DNA of 8,341 nucleotides from assembly GCA_025455795.1 (NCBI GenBank), contig JALOLW010000164.1, positions 1 through 8,341 on the forward strand. The letters run 5' to 3'. Under the pieces are notes generated by a model. It ran no database searches. It saw nothing but the letters and a program-made list of their open reading frames with translations, and was not told the origin of the DNA. Source of the stretch: Spirosomataceae bacterium. Its GTDB lineage: Bacteria > Bacteroidota > Bacteroidia > Cytophagales > Spirosomataceae. Position numbers and translations under genes: made by a program. Shown piece by piece: positions 1 to 6,191 of the stretch (within the stretch, counting starts at the first letter, position 1; each line of letters begins with the position of its first letter).

Positions 1-2622
1 ACTCCCCTCCTCCCCTGCTTGCGGTGCTTGGGTATCCTGAGTTTCGGGGTCTTGCACTTCTTCAACTTCTTCTTTTTCGATGCGTGTTACGGACGAAATC
101 TCGTCGTTGTCGTTGAGGCGAATCAAGCGCACACCTTGCGTATTGCGTCCCGCTACACGAATCTCCGCCACCGACATACGAATCGCAATGCCAGATTTGT
201 TGATAATCATCAAGTCGTCGCTGTCGTTCACTTCTTTGATGGCTACCAAATAGCCCACTTTATCGGTAATGTTGAGGGTGGTTACGCCTTTTGCTCCTCG
301 GTTGGTGATGCGATAATCAGCGATGTCGGAGCGTTTGCCGTAGCCATTTTCTGAAACCACCATCAATTGCGCATCTTGACGATTCACACACAGCATTCCT
401 ATGGCGCGATTGGTTGTGCCTTCCTCGCCGAGTTCGATGCCTTTGACACCCGCAGCAGTACGGCCCATGGCTCGCACTCGGCCTTCGTGGAAACGCACCG
501 CTTTGCCTTCTTTGGAAGCAATGATGATTTCGTTGTCACCGTTGGTGAGGGCTACGTCGAGGAGTCGGTCGCCTTCGTTGATGGTGATGGCGATGATACC
601 GTTGGCGCGGGGACGTGAGTAGGCTTCGAGCAGGGTCTTTTTGATGGTCCCTGACTCCGTACACATGATGAGGTAATTGTTGTTGATATAGTCGGCGTCG
701 CTCAACGTTTTGACGTTGATTACGGCCCGCACTTTATCCCCCGACTCGATATTGATGAGGTTTTGAATAGGGCGGCCTTTGGCTACCTTAGAGCCTTCTG
801 GAATTTCATAGACTTTGAGCCAGTATAAACGTCCAAATTCGGTAAAAATCAAGAGATAGTTGAGCATGGTAGCCGAGAATAAATGCTCGGTGAAGTCGTC
901 GTCTTTGGTGGACACCCCGCGCGAACCTACTCCTCCCCTACCCTGCGTACGGTATTCACCGAGTGGTGTACGCTTCACGTAGCCTTGGTGAGAAATGGTA
1001 ATTAGCATTTCTTCATCGGCAATCATGTCCTCGTCGGCAAACTCCTCGGCAGCGTATTCGATTTTAGAACGACGCGCATCGCCGTAACGGTTTCTCAGTT
1101 CGGCCAATTCGTCTTTGATGATTTGGAACTTGCGACTTTCGTTGGCCAAAATATCCTGCAAATCAGCGATAACCTTCATCAATTCGTCGTACTCGCTCAC
1201 GATTTTGTCGCGCTCCAAACCCGTCAAACGTTGCAAACGCAACTCCAAAATGGCTTTGGCTTGGGCTTCACTGAGGATGAGGTCGGCAGGTTTTTCGGCG
1301 TCTGTTTCTACGGTTTCATCGGCAATCAACAAGGCGCCAGGACGAGCAGCCAAAAACGCGGTCTTTTCGTCGGCAGTCATGAAGTCACCGCGCATGAGTC
1401 CCTTGCGGGCTTCTTCGGGGTCACGGGCGCGACGAATCAAGGCGATGACTCCGTCTATGTATTGCTGGGCAATCAACAAACCTTGCAAAATGTGGGCGCG
1501 CTTTTCGGCTTCCCGCAAGTCGTACTGGGTGCGGCGCGTTACCACTTCTACGCGGTGATCCACGTAGTATTTTATCAAGTCTTTTAGGTTCAACAATGCT
1601 GGACGGCCTTTGACCAGAGCCACATTGTTGATGCTAAACGACGTTTGAAGCGGCGTATATTTGTAAAGGTGATTGAGGACAATATTGGGGATGCTGTCTT
1701 TTCTCAACTCAAAAACGATGCGGATACCGTCGCGGTCTGACTCGTCACGAATGGCCGAAATACCTTCGAGCTTCTTGTCATTGACCATATCGGCAATGCG
1801 CTTGATCATGTCAGCCTTATTGACCATGTACGGAATTTCCGTTACGACGATTTGCTCGCGCCCCGATTTGGTTTGTTCAAAATTGGCCACGGCGCGCATG
1901 ATAACTCGTCCGCGCCCCGTCTCAAAAGCCGACCTAACTCCTTGATAACCATAGATAATAGCCCCAGTAGGAAAGTCAGGTGCTTTGACGTATTGCATCA
2001 AATCCTGAACAGTGATAGAAGGGTTATCAATGTAAGCTACAGTACCATCTATGACCTCGGTGAGGTTGTGGGGGGCCATGTTGGTCGCCATCCCGACGGC
2101 AATCCCCGACGAACCGTTGAGGAGTAAGTTGGGGAGTTTGGAGGGAAGGACAGACGGCTCCTCGTCGGAGTCGTCGTAGTTGGGCTGAAAATTGACGGTA
2201 TCTTTGTTGATGTCGGCGAGCATCTCTTCGGCCAAGCGCATGAGGCGGGCTTCGGTGTAGCGCATGGCGGCGGGAGAGTCACCATCGAGCGAGCCGAAGT
2301 TTCCTTGTCCGTCCACGAGTGGGTAGCGCAAAGACCACGGCTGGGCCATCCGCACCATGGTATCGTAGATGGCCATGTCGCCGTGCGGGTGGTATTTGGC
2401 CATGACGTCACCGACGGTACGGGCAGATTTTTTATAGGGGCGATTGTGCAAAAAGCCCGATTCGTACATGGTGTAAAGCACGCGGCGGTGTACGGGTTTG
2501 AGGCCGTCGCGGGCATCAGGTAAAGCGCGGGAGATAATGACCGACATTGAATAGTCAATGTAGGCCGTGCGCATTTCCTCTTCAATGTTAATGGGGATAA
2601 TGTTACCGGTATTTTCTGACAT
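1..2622 (-). CDS. gyrA: DNA gyrase subunit A (3' end beyond window)
   Basis: GyrA is the DNA-cleaving subunit of gyrase, which with GyrB introduces negative supercoils using ATP. The frame is open for 874 codons from the ATG at 2622 and has no stop before the window edge, so a few C-terminal residues are missing. It aligns with E. coli GyrA numbering without net shift: catalytic Tyr122 lies in AAMRYTEARL, the helix-turn-helix region has KYHPHGD at 76-82, and the GyrA box begins at Gln560. Starting with MSENTGNIIPINIEEEMRTAY, it resembles GyrA and not ParC. The C-terminal beta-pinwheel follows residue ~530, and an acidic, Gln-rich tail starts near residue 849. Oddities: position 83, Ser in E. 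coli, is Met; position 75 is Ala; and the GyrA box reads QGRGGVG. A good promoter lies 26-57 bp upstream, so gyrA is probably transcribed on its own. There is no Shine-Dalgarno sequence before the ATG. Identity is very certain. Confidence 0.97.
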   Translation of the reverse strand, partial: MSENTGNIIPINIEEEMRTAYIDYSMSVIISRALPDARDGLKPVHRRVLYTMYESGFLHNRPYKKSARTVGDVMAKYHPHGDMAIYDTMVRMAQPWSLRYPLVDGQGNFGSLDGDSPAAMRYTEARLMRLAEEMLADINKDTVNFQPNYDDSDEEPSVLPSKLPNLLLNGSSGIAVGMATNMAPHNLTEVIDGTVAYIDNPSITVQDLMQYVKAPDFPTGAIIYGYQGVRSAFETGRGRVIMRAVANFEQTKSGREQIVVTEIPYMVNKADMIKRIADMVNDKKLEGISAIRDESDRDGIRIVFELRKDSIPNIVLNHLYKYTPLQTSFSINNVALVKGRPALLNLKDLIKYYVDHRVEVVTRRTQYDLREAEKRAHILQGLLIAQQYIDGVIALIRRARDPEEARKGLMRGDFMTADEKTAFLAARPGALLIADETVETDAEKPADLILSEAQAKAILELRLQRLTGLERDKIVSEYDELMKVIADLQDILANESRKFQIIKDELAELRNRYGDARRSKIEYAAEEFADEDMIADEEMLITISHQGYVKRTPLGEYRTQGRGGVGSRGVSTKDDDFTEHLFSATMLNYLLIFTEFGRLYWLKVYEIPEGSKVAKGRPIQNLINIESGDKVRAVINVKTLSDADYINNNYLIMCTESGTIKKTLLEAYSRPRANGIIAITINEGDRLLDVALTNGDNEIIIASKEGKAVRFHEGRVRAMGRTAAGVKGIELGEEGTTNRAIGMLCVNRQDAQLMVVSENGYGKRSDIADYRITNRGAKGVTTLNITDKVGYLVAIKEVNDSDDLMIINKSGIAIRMSVAEIRVAGRNTQGVRLIRLNDNDEISSVTRIEKEEVEEVQDPETQDTQAPQAGEEGS

Positions 2623-2647
2623 AAATAAATGGTTACGTATTTAGTAC

Positions 2648-2679
2648 CAAAAATACAAAAATTCTTGGAATTGGCCAAA
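2648..2679 (-). promoter_or_regulatory. Bacteroidota-type promoter of gyrA
   Basis: Read on the minus strand, TTTG (2679-2676) is followed after 20 bp by TATTTTTG (2655-2648). This matches the -33 TTTG and -7 TAnnTTTG pattern known for Bacteroidota housekeeping sigma factor. Transcription would begin near 2642, giving a leader of about 20 nt before the gyrA ATG. The -33 box overlaps the intergenic side just after the stop of the small upstream frame. Seen by eye; no start-site data. Confidence 0.7.
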
Positions 2680-2680
2680 A

Positions 2681-3004
2681 TTAGCCGCGATTACGGCGTT
2701 TTTCGTTGGCTCTTTCGCGTTTTTGGGTCATCGTGCGGGGGGCACCAAAGAAGTGAGGCTTGGGCAAAGTACCGCGCCCTCGCACGATACGGTCGCCGTG
2801 GCTGTGTTCATGCTTTACTTGACAACCTTTGATGGGACATTGACGGTACCAACAGCCCGAAATAAGTAGGCAGTTGGCGAGCAATAGTAGGCAGTTAAAC
2901 AGCGAAACTCGTGGCACGACTAAGGTACAGCTCGTTTTAGTCGTGCCACGAGTTTGAAACAAGCTGTCTGCGGTCAGTCGTTGGTCATTCTTAAAAAGTG
3001 TCAT
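2681..3004 (-). CDS. Putative small Cys/His-rich lipoprotein (start uncertain)
   Basis: This is a 107-residue frame from the ATG at 3004; a TTG at 3022 would add six residues. I do not recognise the family with certainty. Residues 35-50 are hydrophobic and end in ISGC, which fits a lipobox with Cys51 as the lipidated residue. A compact Cys/His segment follows: C51-x4-C56-x4-C61, then HEHSH at 65-69, which could bind metal. The tail is basic (TQKRERANEKRRNRG). The first 34 residues do not look like a signal peptide: codons for about residues 17-33 are a 51-bp inverted repeat, and the hydrophobic stretch is built from a heptamer DNA repeat. The N-terminus may therefore have been disrupted, or the true start may be a rare codon downstream. 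The half after Cys51 looks the most protein-like. It lies between recQ (77 bp upstream) and gyrA (58 bp downstream). It may be a decayed gene or spurious. Confidence 0.45.
   Translation of the reverse strand: MTLFKNDQRLTADSLFQTRGTTKTSCTLVVPRVSLFNCLLLLANCLLISGCWYRQCPIKGCQVKHEHSHGDRIVRGRGTLPKPHFFGAPRTMTQKRERANEKRRNRG
2865..2896. repeat. Degenerate heptamer repeat, two AGTAGGCAGTT copies
   Basis: The 11-mer AGTAGGCAGTT occurs at 2865-2875 and again at 2886-2896, exactly 21 bp (three heptamers) apart. The stretch can be read in steps of seven as GTAGGCA, GTTGGCG, AGCAATA, GTAGGCA. Similar GGCAGTT heptamers occur in tandem at 5696-5709, so this is a motif dispersed through spacers of this genome, not a single event. 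On the minus strand it encodes NCLLLLA-NCLLISG of the small putative lipoprotein. Confidence 0.7.
2905..2955. repeat. 51-bp inverted repeat with perfect 19-bp arms
   Basis: The left arm, 2905-2923, is AAACTCGTGGCACGACTAA. The right arm, 2937-2955, is its exact reverse complement, with a 13-bp loop. Each arm itself contains an odd palindrome, TCGTG-N-CACGA (2909-2919 and 2941-2951), with centres 32 bp apart, about three helical turns. There is no T-run after the stem on either strand, so it is not a classic intrinsic terminator. It could be a REP or MITE-like mobile palindrome, a paired operator, or an mRNA hairpin near the 5' end of the small gene. GAAAC at 2904-2908 recurs at 2956-2960, a possible but weak target duplication. 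Confidence 0.85.
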
Positions 3005-3024
3005 GGGTAGGGTGTTTAGCAAAA

Positions 3025-3032
3025 CAAAAGTA
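3025..3032 (-). promoter_or_regulatory. Candidate -7 box upstream of the small gene
   Basis: TACTTTTG on the minus strand matches the Bacteroidota -7 consensus TAnnTTTG and lies 20 bp before the ATG at 3004. I find no TTTG at the expected -33 distance. A TTGACA sits only 7 bp upstream of the box, too close to pair with it. It would transcribe the small frame together with the 51-bp inverted repeat. Confidence 0.4.
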
Positions 3033-3081
3033 CACTTTTTGTCAATGTGATGAAAGAAGGAGCGTTTTGATTCATATCCAT

Positions 3082-4983
3082 TTACCGTAGCTTGAGGCGG
3101 CCTTCTTCTTCGTACTCAATGGTTTCGTCTTCGAGCATTGCTTTGAGGGTATCTATGGCGGCTTGCTGGTGCATCATGCCAAACGAAGCCACAATCTGCT
3201 GCGGAGTCAGTGGGCTAAATGCCAGGAGCTTAACAATGTCTTTGCGAAAAGTAGTATGACTTGGACGGGGTTGTTCCTTTTTTTTCTCGTTGAGGCAGTT
3301 ATCACAAATCCCGCACTCGTTGTCGGTGTTTTCCCCAAAATAATTTTGGAGGAGCTGGGTACGGCACCGCTTCTGGTGCGCTACGTACTTGGCCACGGCC
3401 TCTACCCGCTGGGTGTCGGTGGCTTGCTTGGCTTCGACTTCCAACTGATTGATAGGCAGCATATTGGCATCAAACCTCGGCGTCAAAAAAATGAGTTGAG
3501 GTTTGGTACGTTGCTTGTCATAAACGAGCATTCCCAAGTCGTGCAGGCTTTGGAGAACCTTGACCACATCGGCTTCCATCGCGTAATGCTTTTGTCCGAT
3601 GGCGGTTTCGGAGATATGAACAAACTGCGTAAACAGTTCGCCCCCGTACATACGCAGGAGCAGTTTGAGAAAACCATCAAACTGCGGGTTTTTGAGTTGG
3701 AGATCGTACAACGTGCGATTGTCCACCACGATGTGGATTTTAGACGAGCTGTTGTAGGCTTCGGTCAATTGGATAAAACCTTCTTCTTCGAGCAGTTTGA
3801 GCGCGTAGTGGGTTTCGGAAAGAGGCAGGCCAAAAGTTGCCGTAAATTCTTGTAAATCAAAATCAAACCGTTCAAACTCCCCTCCCCCAACGGGAATTTT
3901 ATAGTAGTTGGCCAATGCCTGATAAGTCCGTCGGAGGGTTTGGACAGGAGGGTATTTTTGGGTGATGTTGCGTTGGAGTTCGAGCAGGTCTTTTTGGGAA
4001 TAAAGTGCCACTGCGTAGGCTTTGAGGCCGTCGCGCCCCGCTCTGCCTGCTTCTTGGTAGTAGGCTTCGAGGCTATCGGGCAAATCTATGTGTACCACCA
4101 CGCGCACGTCGGGCTTGTCTATGCCCATCCCAAAAGCATTGGTAGCCACCATGACCCTCACGCGGTTGTGAATCCAGGCTTCTTGTTTGTCGGTACGTTG
4201 TTTGTTGGGCAAGCCCGCGTGATAAAATTCCGCGCGAATCCCCTGCCGACTGAGCCACTGGGCGATCTCCTGCGTACGGCGGCGATTGCGTACATATACA
4301 ATGGCCGAGCCAGGCACGTTTTGGAGGATTTTGAGCAAGCGGGCGTCTTTATTTTCTTCGTAAAAAGCCGAATAAGAGAGATTGGGTCGCGCAAAAGTCG
4401 CCTGAAACACCCGCGGGTCGCGCATTTCCAACTTCTCACAGATGTCGTGTTTGACAGGCTCGGTGGCCGAGGCGGTAAGGGCGATGACGGGGACGGTCGG
4501 TATCAACTTGCGAAACTCAGCGATTTGCAGATACGACGGTCGGAAATCGTAGCCCCACTGAGAGATGCAGTGGGCTTCGTCAATGGCCAACAGGCACACG
4601 TCCATCAATTTGACGCGCTCCATAAAAATATCGGTGCGAAGTCGCTCGGGCGAAACGTACAAAAACTTGGTTGTGCCGTGGATGCAATTGTCTAAGGTAA
4701 TGTCTATTTCGTGCCAATTCATGCCCGAGTGAATCGCTGCCGCCCTCACACCGCGCCGCCGAAGCTGCTCTACTTGGTCTTTCATCAGGGCAATAAGCGG
4801 CGTAATCACCAAGCATACGCCCTTTTGGGCAAGCGTAGGCACCTGAAAACAGAGCGATTTTCCTCCACCCGTAGGGAGCAGTACGAGCGTATCGCGCCCC
4901 GCCAATACCGACTGTATGATGTCTTCTTGAAGCGGTCGAAACGCATCGTATTGCCAGTATTTTTTGAGGATTTCGTGAATCAT
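3082..4983 (-). CDS. recQ: RecQ-family ATP-dependent DNA helicase
   Basis: A 633-residue superfamily 2 DNA helicase that unwinds 3' to 5' for recombination and replication-fork repair. The motifs are all present: FRPLQEDII (motif 0, 15-23), TGGGKS with Lys42 (Walker A), DEAH 135-138 followed by the RecQ aromatic-rich loop CISQWGYDFRPSY (139-151), ALTASAT (168-174), the second RecA domain ending in YQEAGRAGRDG (309-319). A zinc site of C540-x16-C557-x2-C560-x2-C563 has exactly the E. coli RecQ ligand spacing (Cys380-403) but lies about 160 residues later. The intervening ~330-535 carries winged-helix-like and beta-rich sequence. After the zinc site only a ~70-residue tail remains, with no obvious HRDC domain. 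I believe ~630-residue RecQ proteins are common in Bacteroidota, though I cannot check here. The ATG overlaps the rpe stop (ATGA) and no separate promoter is evident, so recQ is probably co-expressed with rpe. Family call is firm; precise orthology to E. coli RecQ is less so. Confidence 0.95.
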   Translation of the reverse strand: MIHEILKKYWQYDAFRPLQEDIIQSVLAGRDTLVLLPTGGGKSLCFQVPTLAQKGVCLVITPLIALMKDQVEQLRRRGVRAAAIHSGMNWHEIDITLDNCIHGTTKFLYVSPERLRTDIFMERVKLMDVCLLAIDEAHCISQWGYDFRPSYLQIAEFRKLIPTVPVIALTASATEPVKHDICEKLEMRDPRVFQATFARPNLSYSAFYEENKDARLLKILQNVPGSAIVYVRNRRRTQEIAQWLSRQGIRAEFYHAGLPNKQRTDKQEAWIHNRVRVMVATNAFGMGIDKPDVRVVVHIDLPDSLEAYYQEAGRAGRDGLKAYAVALYSQKDLLELQRNITQKYPPVQTLRRTYQALANYYKIPVGGGEFERFDFDLQEFTATFGLPLSETHYALKLLEEEGFIQLTEAYNSSSKIHIVVDNRTLYDLQLKNPQFDGFLKLLLRMYGGELFTQFVHISETAIGQKHYAMEADVVKVLQSLHDLGMLVYDKQRTKPQLIFLTPRFDANMLPINQLEVEAKQATDTQRVEAVAKYVAHQKRCRTQLLQNYFGENTDNECGICDNCLNEKKKEQPRPSHTTFRKDIVKLLAFSPLTPQQIVASFGMMHQQAAIDTLKAMLEDETIEYEEEGRLKLR

Positions 4984-5648
4984 GTACGGGAGATTGCCTT
5001 CAGCTCACTGATTGTTGTTGTCGGATTGGGCGAGTTGAACACAAAACTCCCCGCGACCAATGCCCGCGCACCCGCTTCATAAAGCTGCGGCGCGTTTTGC
5101 TGATTGACTCCCCCGTCTATTTCTATCACGGCACTGCTACCCGAGTCGGCTATCATTTGGGCGACCTGCCGTACTTTGGCGTAGGTGCGCTCAATAAACT
5201 TCTGCCCGCCAAAACCTGGATTGACCGACATAATCAACACCAAGTCTAAGTCGCCGATGATGTCGTCGAGTACGTTTACGGGCGTGTGGGGATTGAGTGC
5301 TACGCCCGCTTTAGCTCCTAAGTCTTTGATTTGCTGGACAGTACGGTGCAAATGCGGGCAGGCTTCGTAGTGAACTGTCAAAATCTCTGCGCCTGCCCGG
5401 CGGAACGCCTCCAAGTAACGCTCTGGTTGGACAATCATCAAGTGAACGTCTAAAGGCTTTTGGGCGTGCCGCCGAATCGCCTCGGTCACGGGGAGGCCGA
5501 AAGAAATATTGGGTACAAAAACCCCGTCCATGATGTCTATGTGTAACCAGTCAGCCGCGCTTTGGTTGAGCATTTCAACGTCGCGCTGGAGGTTGGCAAA
5601 ATCGGCTGCTAAGACCGACGGGGCAATCACAAGGTCTGAAACTTTCAT
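4980..5648 (-). CDS. rpe: Ribulose-phosphate 3-epimerase
   Basis: This enzyme interconverts D-ribulose 5-phosphate and D-xylulose 5-phosphate in the cytosolic pentose phosphate pathway. The product is 222 residues, a normal length for this TIM-barrel family. It shows APSVLAADF with Ser11, the metal and catalytic segment LHIDIMDGVFVPN with His36 and Asp38, VHLMI with His69, the phosphate loop VNPGFGGQKF (142-151), and EIDGGVN with Asp178; two acidic and two histidine ligands are thus intact. An upstream in-frame ATG at 5675 would add nine residues (MPFLPYFCG), but that stretch contains the -7 promoter box, so I start at 5648. Its TGA overlaps the recQ ATG by four bases, implying translational coupling. 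It lies 66 bp after the LytTR gene stop. Pairing of rpe and recQ has no evident biochemical logic and may only be operon economy. Confidence 0.97.
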   Translation of the reverse strand: MKVSDLVIAPSVLAADFANLQRDVEMLNQSAADWLHIDIMDGVFVPNISFGLPVTEAIRRHAQKPLDVHLMIVQPERYLEAFRRAGAEILTVHYEACPHLHRTVQQIKDLGAKAGVALNPHTPVNVLDDIIGDLDLVLIMSVNPGFGGQKFIERTYAKVRQVAQMIADSGSSAVIEIDGGVNQQNAPQLYEAGARALVAGSFVFNSPNPTTTISELKAISRT

Positions 5649-5652
5649 GCCG

Positions 5653-5683
5653 CAAAAGTACGGAAGAAAGGGCAAAAGGCAAA
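5653..5683 (-). promoter_or_regulatory. rpe-recQ promoter abutting the start codon
   Basis: On the minus strand TTTG (5683-5680), a 19-bp spacer and TACTTTTG (5660-5653) match the Bacteroidota promoter consensus. Only four bases separate the -7 box from the chosen rpe ATG, so transcription would start at or within a few bases of the ATG and the mRNA would be leaderless or nearly so. The alternative ATG at 5675 lies upstream of the -7 box and would not be transcribed from this promoter. Confidence 0.7.
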
Positions 5684-5709
5684 GGGAGTACAGGAGGCAG
5701 TTGGCAGTT
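5671..5709. repeat. GGC-heptamer low-complexity repeat
   Basis: GGCAGTT is repeated in perfect tandem at 5696-5702 and 5703-5709, and GGCAAAA/GGCAAAG stand in tandem at 5671-5684. The GGCAGTT unit is the one seen at 2869-2875 and 2890-2896. The repeat fills the spacer between the LytTR gene stop and rpe, and its GGCAAAG unit supplies the -33 TTTG of the rpe promoter. Confidence 0.6.
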
Positions 5710-5714
5710 GTCTG

Positions 5715-6062
5715 CTAACCGATGACTACATTCTGCCGACTAAATTGCTGCACTTGTAGTCTTACCTCTTTACGGCGGCGACGCGAAATAGGCACTTCTG
5801 TACCGTCATGCATAGAAAGTTGCTTTTTGCCACGCTTCCACGTTTCGGTCAAATAGGCCAAATTGACGATGCACGATTTGTGAATCCGCACAAAAGGAAA
5901 CGGAAACTGTTCTTCAAACAACGCGATGGTTTTTGAGAAAATGAGGCGTTGGCCGTCGTTGAGAATAAACTCGGTGTAGTTGCCTGCGCCTTCTAAACGT
6001 ACAATGTCGGCGAGGGATACTTCTTTTCGTCCAGAGAACGTAGGCAAGATGATTGTATTCAT
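5715..6062 (-). CDS. Stand-alone LytTR-family DNA-binding protein
   Basis: A 115-residue protein made almost entirely of one LytTR DNA-binding domain (about residues 12-107). Family signatures are ADIVRLEGAGNYTEF (18-32), the conserved RIHKSCIVNLAY (59-70) and VPISRRRRKEV (90-100) in the last strand/helix region. Such domains usually sit behind a response-regulator receiver; here there is no room for one, and no signal peptide or membrane segment. It is probably a cytoplasmic transcription regulator controlled by abundance or by a partner encoded elsewhere, since no histidine kinase lies in the window. It has its own likely promoter, and stops 66 bp before rpe. Whether it regulates tex, rpe or itself cannot be told from sequence. 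The ATG at 6062 is chosen because the domain begins right after it. Confidence 0.9.
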   Translation of the reverse strand: MNTIILPTFSGRKEVSLADIVRLEGAGNYTEFILNDGQRLIFSKTIALFEEQFPFPFVRIHKSCIVNLAYLTETWKRGKKQLSMHDGTEVPISRRRRKEVRLQVQQFSRQNVVIG

Positions 6063-6092
6063 GGGAGATGACTATTGGGGCGTTTGATGATT

Positions 6093-6125
6093 CAAAAATG
6101 CAGCCTTGTATAGTCCTCTCCCAAA
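6093..6125 (-). promoter_or_regulatory. Candidate promoter of the LytTR gene
   Basis: On the minus strand TTTG (6125-6122), a 21-bp spacer and CATTTTTG (6100-6093) fit the Bacteroidota pattern with one mismatch in the -7 box (CA for TA). The start site would be near 6087, leaving a leader of about 25 nt before the ATG at 6062. Confidence 0.5.
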
Positions 6126-6150
6126 AAAAATGAGTGAAGTGGTCAAAAAG

Positions 6151-6181
6151 TGACTTGAATTGTGGTTGAACTCGAATCAAC
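6151..6181. promoter_or_regulatory. Possible operator: imperfect direct repeat and dyad
   Basis: In the 129-bp spacer between tex and the LytTR gene, TGACTTGAAT (6151-6160) and TGAACTCGAAT (6167-6177) form an imperfect direct repeat with one inserted base. GTTGA-N7-TCAAC (6165-6181) is a short dyad overlapping the second copy. LytTR proteins typically bind pairs of imperfect direct repeats, so autoregulation is possible, but the motifs are short and chance is a real alternative. Confidence 0.2.
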
Positions 6182-6191
6182 TGTTTTGCCG

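Noticed and set aside
2049..2678. A 209-codon minus-strand frame overlapping the gyrA start
   Set aside because: It is a shifted frame of the highly conserved gyrA N-terminal coding region, rich in Pro/Thr/Ser, with no motif.
3040..3045. TTGACA-like -35 box upstream of the small gene
   Set aside because: Bacteroidota housekeeping promoters do not use this consensus; only the TACTTTTG box fits the phylum pattern.
3876..3900. C-rich stretch in recQ suspected as another palindromic insertion
   Set aside because: It encodes a short Gly-rich turn (PVGGGEF) and has no inverted-repeat structure.
3163..4695. Long plus-strand open frames opposite recQ (3163-3855 and 3940-4695)
   Set aside because: They are antisense to a strongly conserved helicase, show no recognisable protein features, and follow from the codon bias of recQ.
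6123..6130. T8 tract (minus strand) after tex as an intrinsic terminator
   Set aside because: No stable GC-rich hairpin precedes it; the only nearby dyad has a 4-bp AAGT/ACTT stem. Its edge is better explained as part of the LytTR promoter -33 region.
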